From Kitasatospora sp. NBC_01266 (lineage in GTDB: Bacteria; Actinomycetota; Actinomycetes; Streptomycetales; Streptomycetaceae): a stretch of DNA of 64,000 bases. Positions 40,473 to 49,784 of the stretch are shown piece after piece (position 1 is the first letter of the stretch; each line of letters begins with the position of its first letter). The DNA lies in the NCBI RefSeq assembly GCF_036242395.1, contig NZ_CP108458.1, positions 3,596,001 through 3,660,000 of the forward strand, written 5' to 3'. A model generated the notes under the pieces. That model did no database searches. It worked only from the letters and a program-made list of their open reading frames with translations, and was not told the DNA's origin. The position numbers and the translations under genes are program-made.

Positions 40473-42254
40473 CTACTTCTTGGTGTCAGTGACCCACGGC
40501 GCCGGACGGCCGCAGACCGCCTGCCAGTCGTCGGCCGAGATGCCGGCGCACCAGATGTAGCCGTCGTCGGCGGTGGGCGCCCAGTCCTTGACGATCGGGT
40601 TGGCGCAGTCCTTCACCGGCGAGAACTTGGGGCACAGCCCGTTCGGCTTCTTGATCTCGTGCGCCCGGTAGGCGTCGATGCCCATCGAGCTCGGGGACGA
40701 CTCCGGCATGTAGCGGTTGATCGACCACGAGGCGCCCATGGTGGCGAACAGCGCGATCGCGCAGACCATGCCGGCCGAGAGCTGCCCCAGCACCCGCCGC
40801 GGAATGACGCCCACCGAGGCGTCCTTGGCCGGCACGACCCGGTTGACCCAGCCGGTACCGCGCTGGACCAGGGCCATCAGGCCGAGGACGGCCAGGATCA
40901 TCAGGCAGTACATGATGATCCAGGTGGTGCGGGGGTAGAGCTGGATCTGCTGGTTGTGCTCCATGCTCCCGGCGTAGTAGAAGCGCATCAGCCAGGCGCC
41001 GGCCAGGACGGCCGCGGCGGTCCGCACGGCGATGTTCCGCAGCCCCAGGCCCACCCCGAGGCCGACGCCGAGCAGCAGCAGCACCGCGAATCCGGTCTGG
41101 CCCGACAGCTCGCCGGCCGCCGGCCAGGTGTCGTAGGTCAGCTGGCCCGAGCGGTCCGACATCCAGCCGAGCACATACGTCGGGTCCGCGTAGACCGAGA
41201 GGTAGGCGTACCGGTCGGGCGTCGAGGCGCCGAGCTTCACGATCTCGTAGAGCAGCGGCGAGCCGACCACGCCGAAGGCGACCGCGGCGCTGACCACGAA
41301 GGCGCCGACCGACGTGACCGCCGCACGGCCCTTGCGCCACGGGAAGAGGAAGAGCGCCAGCACGAAGACGCCCGGCGCCGACCACAGGTACCAGCCCGAG
41401 TACCAGAGGAACAGCAGCCCGAAGACAACGCCGAAGCCGGCACCGACCAGCAGCGCGGACGGCACGGACCGCCGGTCGGGCCGACGCAGTTCGCGCATGA
41501 AGGCGGCCAGCAGCGGGATCAGCATGATCATGACGACGTGGCTGTAGGGCCGGATCGGGTCCAGGAAGGTCACCGCGGCCGGCACCGCTATCAGCAGCGC
41601 CCAGAACGGACGCAGCAGCAGCCTCCAGGCCAGGTAGGACATGGGACCGACCAGCGCGCTGCAGATGATCTGCAGGTCGTGCAGCGCGTATCCGGCGCCG
41701 CCCACCCCGCCGTAGCGCATCTCCGACCAGACCGCCATCACGGCGGGGAACCCGGGCGGATACACACCCACGTTCTTGCCGTGCATGATCGAGGTGGCCA
41801 TGTCGATCAGGACACTGGGGTCACCCTCCTGACCGCCCAGCGGCCAGGGCGTTCCCCGCAGTGCCACCACGACTCCGCCGGCCACCACGCCCGTGGCGAG
41901 CCCGGCCAGGGCCGCGCAGACCAGGCGCTTGGCCAGCTCGTGCTGCCGCAGTGTGCCGCGGTATGCGGCGTAGAGCAGCACCGCCAGCAGCGGCAGCCCG
42001 ATCAGCGCCACGTACTCCTGCATCTTGGCGAGCCCGCTGACCTGGCCGATCCGGTCGAGCGGGTCGACGCTGATGTGGCGGCACAGCGCGGTGTAGCCGA
42101 GCGCGGCGGCGACGCTGACCAGCGCCTCGCCGACCCCCATCACCCAGCGCTTCGACAGCCAGGCCGGACCGCGCCGTCGCACGGCCGCCGGCGTTCTGCC
42201 GGGTCGGCGTGTCAGGTCCGCCTCGCTGGTCGCCCCCGGCGCCAGATCAGTCAT
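40473..42254 (-). CDS. Polytopic GT-C-like glycosyltransferase, AftA-like
   Basis: 593 residues with roughly 11-13 membrane segments and a soluble C-terminal part of about 80 residues with four cysteines (NGLCPKF, KDCANP, IWCAGI, AVCGRP). The segment GKNVGVYPPGFPAV in the first large loop recalls the YPPG/YPAG region of AftA arabinofuranosyltransferases, and QLYPRTTW occurs late. This suggests a polyprenyl-phosphate-sugar-using enzyme acting outside the membrane. The substrate is unknown; arabinose is not implied. It is a clear homologue of the divergent gene at 42642, with shared blocks such as GPMSYLAWRLLLRPFWAL and IGQVSGLA. Confidence 0.75.
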   Translation of the reverse strand: MTDLAPGATSEADLTRRPGRTPAAVRRRGPAWLSKRWVMGVGEALVSVAAALGYTALCRHISVDPLDRIGQVSGLAKMQEYVALIGLPLLAVLLYAAYRGTLRQHELAKRLVCAALAGLATGVVAGGVVVALRGTPWPLGGQEGDPSVLIDMATSIMHGKNVGVYPPGFPAVMAVWSEMRYGGVGGAGYALHDLQIICSALVGPMSYLAWRLLLRPFWALLIAVPAAVTFLDPIRPYSHVVMIMLIPLLAAFMRELRRPDRRSVPSALLVGAGFGVVFGLLFLWYSGWYLWSAPGVFVLALFLFPWRKGRAAVTSVGAFVVSAAVAFGVVGSPLLYEIVKLGASTPDRYAYLSVYADPTYVLGWMSDRSGQLTYDTWPAAGELSGQTGFAVLLLLGVGLGVGLGLRNIAVRTAAAVLAGAWLMRFYYAGSMEHNQQIQLYPRTTWIIMYCLMILAVLGLMALVQRGTGWVNRVVPAKDASVGVIPRRVLGQLSAGMVCAIALFATMGASWSINRYMPESSPSSMGIDAYRAHEIKKPNGLCPKFSPVKDCANPIVKDWAPTADDGYIWCAGISADDWQAVCGRPAPWVTDTKK

Positions 42255-42641
42255 GTCAGTCCACTTCTGTGGGCGGCACTCGCCGCAGTCGGAGCCGGAC
42301 GGTCGTCCGGACTTGGGCCAGGGTGGTCAGGCACTCAGGGAGTCGGCCGAGCGCTGTGCCCCACCGTCGGCATGAGGGCCGCCGCGCCTTCGGGCCGGCC
42401 CTGACACGTCAACCGCTCCCCCTCGGGCTCAGCCACAGCGTTGACCGCCGGCCGCACTCCGCACTCCCATGATCGGCGTGGAACTCGCCACCAACCCACT
42501 ACGTCCTCTTACTACGGCAGGAGTGTGCCACGGCGTTCACACGAGCGGCCAACGGGCCCACCGGTCACGCGCTCGTACTGGGCCTCCCAAGCACCATGAC
42601 AGAATCGCCGAGACGCACCGATTGTTCACAAGGGATCCGCA
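42255..42641. other. Divergent promoter region between the two GT-C genes
   Basis: 387 bases without a gene. It must drive both flanking genes. No strong -35/-10 pair was found on either strand. The right end has AAGGGA eight bases before the GTG of the plus-strand gene. Confidence 0.5.
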
Positions 42642-44399
42642 GTGACGATGAGCTCAGCTCTCCCGAGGCAGGCGGACCAAAGCCGGCACCGCACGCGTGC
42701 CCCCAGGCTGCGGGGCGACCGTACGTCCGGGTGGTGGCTGGCGGCCGAGGGTCTGGTGGCGACCGTCACAGCCCTGCTGATGACCTGGCTGGCCCGGTTC
42801 GTGCAGATCGATCCGGTCTCCCGGATCGGTCAGGTGAGCGGGCTCGCCGCGCTGCAGCTGCGACTGCTGCTCCTGCTCGCCGTGATCCTGCTGATCGCGA
42901 TACCCGCCATGCGCCGCTGGACGGCCGTGCCGCTGCAGCTCGCGTCGGCCGCGGTGGCCGGACTCTGCACCGGCGTGACGGCGGCCGGCGTCGCGCTCGC
43001 GCTGCACGGGACGAGTTGGCCGCTCTACGCCCAGGGGGGCGACGCGGGAGCGCTGCAGGGCTGGGCCGCCGCGATCATGGCCGGCAAGCCGCTGGACCCC
43101 GCGTACCCCCCGCTGTTCCCGCACCTGATCGCCTGGGTCGCGCAGACGTTCACCGGCGGTGAGACCGGCGCCGCGCTCAAGGTGGTGGAACTGGTCTTCA
43201 CCGCCATGATGGGGCCGGTCGCCTACCTCGCCTGGCGACTGCTGCTCCCGCCGCTCTGGGCGCTGGGGATCGGGGTCACCGCCGCGCTGCCGCTGGTGCA
43301 GCCGTACAAGCCGTACACCAATCTCGTCCTGGTGGCGCTGGTCCCGCTGCTCGGCAAGCTGCTCCAGCTGGTCCAGCGGTCCCACGCCATCAGCCGTCGG
43401 CATGCGGCGATCCTCGGGGCTCTGCTGGGCCTGGTGACCGGCGTGCTCTTCCTGCTCTACTCGGGCTGGTTCGTCTGGTCGGCGGTGGGCATCGCCGCGC
43501 TGGGCCTGGTCGTGCTCTTCCAGCTGGCTCGCGCCGAGGGGCGGCGGGCGCTGGTCACCGCCCTGATCGGACTGGGCTCGACCGCGGCCGGGTTCATGCT
43601 GGTCGCCGGGAGCTACACCGTCCAGTTGCTGACCGCCGCCGGTGCGGCCGTCGACCGCTACTGTTACTTCGACACGTACACCGAGCCCGCCTACTTCGCG
43701 ATGTGGCGCGACGACCTGCCCGGCACGGACGCGTTCAGCAGTTGGCCCCCGCCCGGTGAGCTGGGCGGGGTGGGTGTCTTCAGCATCCTGCTGCTGGTCG
43801 GCGCCGGCGTCGCGCTGGCCCTCGGGGTGCGGCACGCGGCCGTGCTGGCCTGCGCGGCCTGCACCGCCAGCGCGCTGCTGATGCGGTACTGGTTCGCCTC
43901 GCACATGGAGAGGGACCAGGCCGTCATGCTCTACCCGCGGACCAGCGCCCAGCTCCTGTACTGCCTGCTGGTGCTCACCGGCCTCGCCGTCTACCTGGTC
44001 GCCGGACGGTACGCCAAGCTCCACCGGACATCGGCGCAGGCCCCCGGGGAGCGCGGTGTGAAGTCGGTGGGCGCGGTGGTGCGGCGACCGGTCGCCCTGG
44101 GCGCGCTCTGTGCGCTCGGCCTGCTGTACGGCATGGCCGGTTCCGCCACGGCCAGCAAGTACATGCCGCAGGACCCCCAGCTCAACGGCCCCGGCATGCT
44201 CGCCTGGGTCGCCCAGTCGACCGCGGACCCGCACGGCAAGTGCTCTCCGTACGCCCCGGGCGGCAAGTGCACCGCTGGTCCCGTCGACCTGAGTACCAAG
44301 CTGCAGAAGGCCCCGGACACGGGCCGCCTCTCCTGCCCGAACACGGATCCCTACCCGTCGGCGGTACCCAGCCGTCCGCCGGGAGCCGGCACCGGCTGA
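42642..44399 (+). CDS. Second polytopic GT-C-like glycosyltransferase (homologue of the 40473 gene)
   Basis: 585 residues from GTG 42642 (AAGGGA upstream); ATG 42648 is the alternative. About 11-13 membrane segments and a soluble C-terminal tail with three cysteines (GKCSPY, GGKCTAG, LSCPN). It matches its divergent neighbour along the whole length: IGQVSGLA, GPVAYLAWRLLLPPLWAL, LLYSGWFVWSA, WPPPGELGG, MLYPRTSAQLLYC, KYMPQDPQ. The first-loop motif is AYPPLFPHL rather than VYPPGFPAV, so donor or acceptor may differ. It is probably an extracytoplasmic glycosyltransferase of the same pathway. Confidence 0.75.
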   Translation: MTMSSALPRQADQSRHRTRAPRLRGDRTSGWWLAAEGLVATVTALLMTWLARFVQIDPVSRIGQVSGLAALQLRLLLLLAVILLIAIPAMRRWTAVPLQLASAAVAGLCTGVTAAGVALALHGTSWPLYAQGGDAGALQGWAAAIMAGKPLDPAYPPLFPHLIAWVAQTFTGGETGAALKVVELVFTAMMGPVAYLAWRLLLPPLWALGIGVTAALPLVQPYKPYTNLVLVALVPLLGKLLQLVQRSHAISRRHAAILGALLGLVTGVLFLLYSGWFVWSAVGIAALGLVVLFQLARAEGRRALVTALIGLGSTAAGFMLVAGSYTVQLLTAAGAAVDRYCYFDTYTEPAYFAMWRDDLPGTDAFSSWPPPGELGGVGVFSILLLVGAGVALALGVRHAAVLACAACTASALLMRYWFASHMERDQAVMLYPRTSAQLLYCLLVLTGLAVYLVAGRYAKLHRTSAQAPGERGVKSVGAVVRRPVALGALCALGLLYGMAGSATASKYMPQDPQLNGPGMLAWVAQSTADPHGKCSPYAPGGKCTAGPVDLSTKLQKAPDTGRLSCPNTDPYPSAVPSRPPGAGTG

Positions 44400-44412
44400 G
44401 CTGTGCCGTGCG

Positions 44413-44462
44413 AAAAGCGATCCGCCCCACCCGGAGGAGTCCGGGTGGGGCGGATCGCTTTT
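44413..44462. terminator. Bidirectional terminator, 23-bp perfect stem
   Basis: The arms 44413-44435 and 44440-44462 are perfectly complementary around a GGAG loop. One end is AAAA and the other TTTT, so it has a U-tract in both directions, as expected between two convergent genes. Confidence 0.92.
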
Positions 44463-44472
44463 CACGGGCCGG

Positions 44473-45381
44473 TCAGGCTTCCTGCCGCCGTCCCGTGGTG
44501 AGCGCGTGCCGGGCCATCAGCTTGGCCCCGTCGGCCCGGCCGTGGCGAAGCGCTCCGGGCAGCATCGTCAGCGCGTGAAACCGGGACGCGCTGTGGAAGC
44601 GCGCCGCACGAGCCGCCTTGGGCCAGCCGCGGGCGTCCAGCCGGTCGGCGACCGCGGAGAAGTACCGCTCCGCCTCGGTGAAGCGGCTGCCGGAGAAGGC
44701 CTGCACGGACGACTCGCTGACGGCGTGGCGCCGGTACTGGAACGTCTTGGTGCTGTCGTCGATCACCATCTGCTCGCCCAGCTCCAGCAGGTCGATGACC
44801 AGCGCCAGGTCCTGGATGACCGAGTAGTCGTCCCGGAAGTTGACCGCGCGCAGGGCCTCGCCACGCCAGCAGATGGACGGGAAGTACAGCCAGTTGCCCC
44901 GCAGGACACTGGCCGCCAGCTCCTCGCCGCCCATCACGCGGCGCCCGTTGATCCTGGGCGAGTACAGCCAGCGCTTGGTCTGGTCCGCCAGGCCGGACGT
45001 GACGGCTCCGGTGCCGTCGATCACCTCGACCCCGGGCTGGACCATGCCGGCCTCGGGGTGCTCCGCGAGGATCGACCTGACGGTCTGCAGGTAGTGCGGG
45101 TGCAGCAGATCGTCGCAGCCCATGATGACCACCCGCTCCGCCTGCGAGAGCTCGACGCACTTCTGGAAGTTCTTGGTGATGCCGAGGTTCTGCTCGTTGC
45201 GCAGGTAGTGGACCCGCTCGTCGCCGAGTTGCTCGAACCAGCCCGGCACCTCGGGCTCCCGGCCGTCGTCCACGACGACCAGCCGGAAGTCGGGATCCGT
45301 CTGAGCCAGGACACTTCGCACGGCGTCCTGCATCAGCCGCACGTCCCCGTAGTAGGGGAGCATGAAGTCGAAGCTAGACAC
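44473..45381 (-). CDS. Family 2 glycosyltransferase
   Basis: 302 residues, cytosolic GT-A fold. VVVDDG (D38-D39) binds the nucleotide, CDD at 89-91 supplies the metal-binding Asp pair, and SICWRGEALRAV fits the acceptor region. The N-terminus (FDFMLPYYGDVRLMQDAV) is typical of GT2 rhamnosyl- and galactosyl-type enzymes, but the sugar cannot be read from sequence. With rmlABCD in the same cluster a rhamnosyltransferase is a fair guess. It overlaps the end of the DUF2304 gene by 8 bases. Confidence 0.85.
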   Translation of the reverse strand: MSSFDFMLPYYGDVRLMQDAVRSVLAQTDPDFRLVVVDDGREPEVPGWFEQLGDERVHYLRNEQNLGITKNFQKCVELSQAERVVIMGCDDLLHPHYLQTVRSILAEHPEAGMVQPGVEVIDGTGAVTSGLADQTKRWLYSPRINGRRVMGGEELAASVLRGNWLYFPSICWRGEALRAVNFRDDYSVIQDLALVIDLLELGEQMVIDDSTKTFQYRRHAVSESSVQAFSGSRFTEAERYFSAVADRLDARGWPKAARAARFHSASRFHALTMLPGALRHGRADGAKLMARHALTTGRRQEA

Positions 45382-45778
45382 CGGACTTGGCCTTCACGGA
45401 CTCGGAGGTCTCCAGAGCCTCGGGTGCGAGGCGCTCGTCGTTGCTGCGGACGCCCTCGCTGATCGCCACCGTCCGGGCCAGGTCGGTCAGCTTCTTCTCG
45501 AGCGAGCGGAAGCGCAGGAAGGTGTTGAGGGTCAGGAAGCCCATCCCCAGCACCATGACGTAGAGCACCAGGTCGGTGCCGCGGCCGACGCCCATCTGCT
45601 TGGCCAGCCAGGTGACATCGGACGGTCGCAGGACCGCGTAGATGTTGACCAGGACGAAGGTCGAGAAGGCGATGCGCTTCCAGGCACGGGTGTTCGCACG
45701 GTCCCAGCGACGTATGAACATCAGGGCCAGCGACAGCGAGCCCAGGATGAGGACCAGCTGGATCCAGAAGTACTTCAT
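45374..45778 (-). CDS. DUF2304 family small membrane protein
   Basis: 134 residues with three hydrophobic segments (about 3-20, 36-50, 68-88), then a charged helical tail. The first half, KYFWIQLVLILGSLSLALMF, is typical of DUF2304, which is often encoded beside a GT2 polyprenyl-phosphate glycosyltransferase as here. It probably anchors or assists that enzyme. It overlaps both neighbours by 4-8 bases. Confidence 0.75.
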   Translation of the reverse strand: MKYFWIQLVLILGSLSLALMFIRRWDRANTRAWKRIAFSTFVLVNIYAVLRPSDVTWLAKQMGVGRGTDLVLYVMVLGMGFLTLNTFLRFRSLEKKLTDLARTVAISEGVRSNDERLAPEALETSESVKAKSGV

Positions 45779-46497
45779 CGGCGGCCACGCTCCCGAAGCG
45801 AGATGTCGAAGAGGATGTTGACGCCGTTGATCAGGGACTGACCCTTGGCGCGAGAGTAATCGGTGTACAGGATGTCGACCGGGAGCTCGGCGACCTTCAG
45901 CTCGGAGCCGGCCAGGAAACCGACGATCTCGGAGGCGTGGGCCATCCCGTTCATCGTTATTCGCAGCCGCCCAGCCGCCTCACGGTTGAGGACGCGCAGG
46001 CCGTTGTGGGCATCGGTCAGCTTCAGCTTGCGAGCGGTCGGGCTGACCGCCGCGGCCGTGCGCAGCACGACCCGCTTGATCCACGGCACCTGGCCGTTCT
46101 GCTCGATGAACCGGGAGCCGAGCACCACGTCGACCTCGCCGGTCCGCAGCAGCTCCACCATCTTCTCGACGTCCTGGGTCTGGTGCTGACCATCCGCGTC
46201 GAAGGTGGCGAAGTAGCGGGCGTCCGGCTGCTCCAGGGCGTACTTCAGCCCCGTCTGGAGCGCGGCGCCCTGGCCCAGGTTGACCGGGTGGCGGACCAGG
46301 TGTGCCCCGGTCCGGCCGACGTGCTTCGCGGTGTCGTCCGTGCTGCCGTCGTCGACGACGACGATATTGGGGAACGTCTGGCGCGCCGCCTCCACCACAT
46401 CGGCGATCACCTGGCCCTCGTTGTAGGCGGGGATCACCAGCCAGGTGTCGTGGTAGTCGTTCACTGCTTCTCCGAGGTGGGAAAGGGGCGGCGTCAT
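45775..46497 (-). CDS. Family 2 glycosyltransferase, dolichyl/polyprenyl-phosphate sugar synthase type
   Basis: 240 residues. VIPAYNEGQVIADVV, VVVDDGSTDDT (D49-D50), and the DADGQHQ motif (D100, D102) are as in DPM1/GtrB-like enzymes that load a sugar onto polyprenyl phosphate. There is no C-terminal membrane domain, so the adjacent DUF2304 protein may provide it. The product could be the lipid-linked donor for the GT-C transferases in this cluster. The start at 46497 overlaps the flippase stop (ATGA); GTG 46464 is possible. Confidence 0.85.
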   Translation of the reverse strand: MTPPLSHLGEAVNDYHDTWLVIPAYNEGQVIADVVEAARQTFPNIVVVDDGSTDDTAKHVGRTGAHLVRHPVNLGQGAALQTGLKYALEQPDARYFATFDADGQHQTQDVEKMVELLRTGEVDVVLGSRFIEQNGQVPWIKRVVLRTAAAVSPTARKLKLTDAHNGLRVLNREAAGRLRITMNGMAHASEIVGFLAGSELKVAELPVDILYTDYSRAKGQSLINGVNILFDISLRERGRR

Positions 46498-47804
46498 GCG
46501 TTTTCCAGCGCTGAGACTGCGGCGTTGCCATGAGTCATCGGGTCGGACGGCTGCCGGGAAATGCCTCGAACAAGCGTCAGAAGCATGAAGATAGCGGTCA
46601 CCAGTGAACCGAACGCATACGCTACCTCAACCCTGGTGGCCACCTGGCCGGGAATGAGGGTGACCCCCGCCAGCACCGCGGTGCCCAGCAGCCAGGCGGT
46701 CATCTGCCGACTGTGCCGCCCGAGCGCCAGGAGCGCCTGGCCGAGCACCATCGCCAGCATGTAGCACATGGTTCCGATCGAGAACCAGAAGAAGTCCATC
46801 GCCCCGAGCAGGTCCTTGGCCCCCATGAGCACCGAGGTCACCCAGGGACCGGCGACGACGGCGCCGAGCGTGCCGAGCAGTCCCAGGCCGCCGATGACCG
46901 CGCTGGTCTGCAGCAGCATCTTGCGGAATCCCGCGCGGTCGCCCTCGGTGGCCGTGGTGGACAGGCCGGTCATCAGCGTCGGTTGCAGCGAGCCGAAGAC
47001 GAAGAGCGGGACCCGGCAGAGCATTCCGGCGGTCAGCAGCGCGAAGCTCAGGTCCTTGTCGACGGTGACCAGCGCGGTGGTGATCACGGCCGCGTTGACG
47101 ACGAGCTGGGCCAGCACCGAGGCGCAGATCATCATCGTCATGTTCTGGAAGAGTTCACCCCACGCCATCGCCGGGCCCGGCCGGCAGCCGCGCAGCGTGG
47201 TGGGCAGGGTGCACACCATGGCCACCAGCGGGGCCATCGCCAGCACCAGGCCGTACTCCACGGCCGAGGTGCTGCCGGCCAGGTAGAGCCCGCCGGCGAG
47301 CAGGATCCGCAGCAGGCCGTCCAGGCCCAGCGAGACCCCGTAGGCGTTGAACAGGCCGAGCCCCGCCAGGATGCCGCGGGTCAGGTAGACCAGCGCCATC
47401 CCGGCCAGTGCGGCCCCGAAGGCCCAGACCAGCGAGCGGTCGTGGCCGAAGAAGGTGTTCGCCAGCGGGCCGGCGACGGCGGCCAGCACCGCGGCTATCA
47501 CGGCGAGAAGTCCCAGGGTGAGCAGCGCGGCCCGGCGCAGCACCGGGGCGACGCCCTCACCGCGGACGGCCCGCGCGGCGACCACCCGGGTGAGTTCCTG
47601 CTCGATCGGGAAGAAGAGCCCCAGGCTGACGGTCATGACCAGCGTCCAGAGCTCGGCCAGGGCCTGCTTGGGGTCACCGGTGAAGGCGTGACCGGTGATC
47701 GAGGTCTGGATGTACGACGCCGCCCCGAGGATCATCGTGCCGCCGATGACCAGGTGGGTCCCGGGTGGGATCACCTTGAGCAGCTTCGCCAGCGGGTTGC
47801 TCAT
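46494..47804 (-). CDS. Polysaccharide flippase-like (MOP superfamily) membrane protein
   Basis: 436 residues from ATG 47804 (SNPLAKLLKVIPPGTHLVIG). About 12 hydrophobic segments, like Wzx/MurJ-type flippases of the MOP superfamily. Likely role: moving the lipid-linked sugar or oligosaccharide to the outer face. Its ATG overlaps the rmlD stop and its stop overlaps the next GT2 start, so rmlB-rmlD-flippase-GT2-DUF2304-GT2 is one operon. Confidence 0.75.
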   Translation of the reverse strand: MSNPLAKLLKVIPPGTHLVIGGTMILGAASYIQTSITGHAFTGDPKQALAELWTLVMTVSLGLFFPIEQELTRVVAARAVRGEGVAPVLRRAALLTLGLLAVIAAVLAAVAGPLANTFFGHDRSLVWAFGAALAGMALVYLTRGILAGLGLFNAYGVSLGLDGLLRILLAGGLYLAGSTSAVEYGLVLAMAPLVAMVCTLPTTLRGCRPGPAMAWGELFQNMTMMICASVLAQLVVNAAVITTALVTVDKDLSFALLTAGMLCRVPLFVFGSLQPTLMTGLSTTATEGDRAGFRKMLLQTSAVIGGLGLLGTLGAVVAGPWVTSVLMGAKDLLGAMDFFWFSIGTMCYMLAMVLGQALLALGRHSRQMTAWLLGTAVLAGVTLIPGQVATRVEVAYAFGSLVTAIFMLLTLVRGISRQPSDPMTHGNAAVSALENA

Positions 47805-48742
47805 CCTCGGCTCGGCGTGTGGGTCGGGGCCTGGAGGGCCGCCTGGCCGAGGGCCTGGAAGCCGGGACCCGTCAGCGCCTCGGCCAGGCTCCGGTCCCAC
47901 CTGGGCATGGGCTCCAGGCCCGCCTGGGCCCAGCGCTCGTGCGCCAGCACGCTGAACGCCGGCCGGACCGCCGGGCGGACGAACGCCGCCGAGTCGGTCT
48001 GCCGGATCCGCTCGGGGTCAAGACCGGTCAGCCGGTACGCCTCGCGGGCCAGCCCGAACCAGGTGGTACGGCCGGCGGAGGTCCCGTGGTAGACGCCGGC
48101 CGGCGCGCGGCCGGCCAGGGCGGCGTGGCCGAGCGCGACCAGCCGCGCGGCGAGCGCCCGGGACCAGGTCGGCTGGCCGTGCTGATCGTCCACCACGTCC
48201 AGGGTCTCCCGCTGGGTGGCGGCCTTCAGCATGGTGGCCACGAAGTTGGGGCCGTGCTCGCCGTAGAGCCAGGCGGTGCGCACGATGTAGCCGTGCTCCG
48301 GAAGCAGTCGCAGCACGGCCTGCTCGCCGACCAGCTTGGAACGGCCGTAGGCGTTGACCGGGCCGGTCGGCGCCGTCTCGGCGTAGGGCTCGACGGCGTC
48401 CCCGGGCAGCACGTAGTCGGTGGAGACGTGCAGCAGTCGCGCGCCGAGCGCGGCACAGGCGTCCGCGAGGTGGCGCACGCCCGTGCCGTTGATCGCCGTG
48501 GCGGCCTCCTCGGCACTCTCGGCACCGTCGACGTCCGTCCACGCCGCGCAGTTGACGACCACGTCGTGGCCCGCGACCGCGGCCAGCACGGCCGCGGCGT
48601 CGGTGATGTCGAGATCGGCCCGGCGCAGCGCGGTGACCTTCACCGCGGGGTCGTCGGCGAGCACGGCCAGCACGTCCTGGCCGAGCATCCCGGCGGCACC
48701 GGTGACCAGCCAACTGGTGGTGCCCGAGGAGTTCGCGGTCAC
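47801..48742 (-). CDS. rmlD: dTDP-4-dehydrorhamnose reductase RmlD
   Basis: 313 residues from GTG 48742. Rossmann motif GAAGMLGQ near residue 15, NCAAWTDVDGAE, STDYVLPGDA, and the catalytic YGRSK are all seen. It makes dTDP-L-rhamnose. GTGA overlaps the rmlB stop and the stop overlaps the flippase start. Confidence 0.94.
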   Translation of the reverse strand: MTANSSGTTSWLVTGAAGMLGQDVLAVLADDPAVKVTALRRADLDITDAAAVLAAVAGHDVVVNCAAWTDVDGAESAEEAATAINGTGVRHLADACAALGARLLHVSTDYVLPGDAVEPYAETAPTGPVNAYGRSKLVGEQAVLRLLPEHGYIVRTAWLYGEHGPNFVATMLKAATQRETLDVVDDQHGQPTWSRALAARLVALGHAALAGRAPAGVYHGTSAGRTTWFGLAREAYRLTGLDPERIRQTDSAAFVRPAVRPAFSVLAHERWAQAGLEPMPRWDRSLAEALTGPGFQALGQAALQAPTHTPSRG

Positions 48743-49716
48743 TTCTGCAGAGCCGCCTTCGCCTTGAGCGGCTCCCACCAGGCGCGGTTCTCGCGGTACC
48801 AGGCGATGGTCGCGGCGAGGCCGTCCTCGAAGCGGACCTGCGGCTTGTAGCCGAGCTCGGCGCCGATCTTGCTGATGTCCAGGGAGTAGCGCAGGTCGTG
48901 GCCCTTGCGGTCCTCGACGTACTCGACCATGTCCCAGCCGGCGCCCGCGGCGTCCAGCAGCAGGCCGGTGAGCTCCTTGTTGGTCACCTCGGTACCGCCG
49001 CCGATGTTGTAGACCTCGCCGGCGCGGCCACCGCGCATCACCAGGTCGATCCCGCGGCAGTGGTCGGAGACGTGCAGCCAGTCGCGGATGTTGCCACCGT
49101 TGCCGTACAGCGGCACCTTCCCGCCGTCGATCAGGTTGGTGGTGAACAGCGGGATGACCTTCTCGGGGAACTGGTAGTGCCCGTAGTTGTTGGAGCAGCG
49201 GGTCACCACCACATCCATCCGGTGGGTGCGGTGGTACGCGAGCGCCAGCAGGTCGGAGCCGGCCTTGGAGGAGGAGTACGGGGAGTTCGGGGCCAGCGGC
49301 CACTCCTCGGTCCAGGACCCCTCGCTGATCGAGCCGTACACCTCGTCGGTGGAGACGTGCACGAAGCGGCCGACGCCGTGCTTGCGAGCGGCGTCCAGCA
49401 GCACCTGGGTGCCGACCACGTTGGTCATCACGAAGGGGCCGGCGCCGGCGATCGAGCGGTCGACGTGCGACTCGGCGGCGAAGTGCACGACCACGTCGTG
49501 GCCGGCCATCACCTGGTCGACGGCGTCGACATCGCAGATGTCGCCCTTGACGAAGGTGTAGCCCGGGAGGTCCGCGACCGAAGCGAGGTTGGCCTCGACT
49601 CCGGAGTAGGTCAGCTTGTCGAAGACCGTGATCTGGGCGGTGGCGTCCGCACCCAGCTGCTGGCGGACGAACTCAGAACCGATAAAACCGGCACCGCCGG
49701 TCACGAGGATGCGCAT
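48739..49716 (-). CDS. rmlB: dTDP-glucose 4,6-dehydratase RmlB
   Basis: 325 residues. GGAGFIGS at 7-14, HFAAESHVDRSI, STDEVYGS, and YSSSKAGSD (catalytic Tyr and Lys) are intact. It is the second step of dTDP-rhamnose synthesis. It is divergent from rmlA with an 80-base spacer, and a -10-like TAGACT lies nine bases before the ATG, with no ribosome-binding site. Confidence 0.96.
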   Translation of the reverse strand: MRILVTGGAGFIGSEFVRQQLGADATAQITVFDKLTYSGVEANLASVADLPGYTFVKGDICDVDAVDQVMAGHDVVVHFAAESHVDRSIAGAGPFVMTNVVGTQVLLDAARKHGVGRFVHVSTDEVYGSISEGSWTEEWPLAPNSPYSSSKAGSDLLALAYHRTHRMDVVVTRCSNNYGHYQFPEKVIPLFTTNLIDGGKVPLYGNGGNIRDWLHVSDHCRGIDLVMRGGRAGEVYNIGGGTEVTNKELTGLLLDAAGAGWDMVEYVEDRKGHDLRYSLDISKIGAELGYKPQVRFEDGLAATIAWYRENRAWWEPLKAKAALQK

Positions 49717-49725
49717 AATACGATG

Positions 49726-49731
49726 AGTCTA
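49726..49731 (-). promoter_or_regulatory. Candidate rmlB -10 element (near-leaderless)
   Basis: TAGACT on the minus strand ends nine bases before the rmlB ATG and no Shine-Dalgarno is visible, so the transcript probably starts within about three bases of the ATG. Confidence 0.45.
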
Positions 49732-49784
49732 GCGGCCATCCTCGGCCCTCCCTACCCGGGCCTCAGCGGCCGCGCGGTCTCGCA

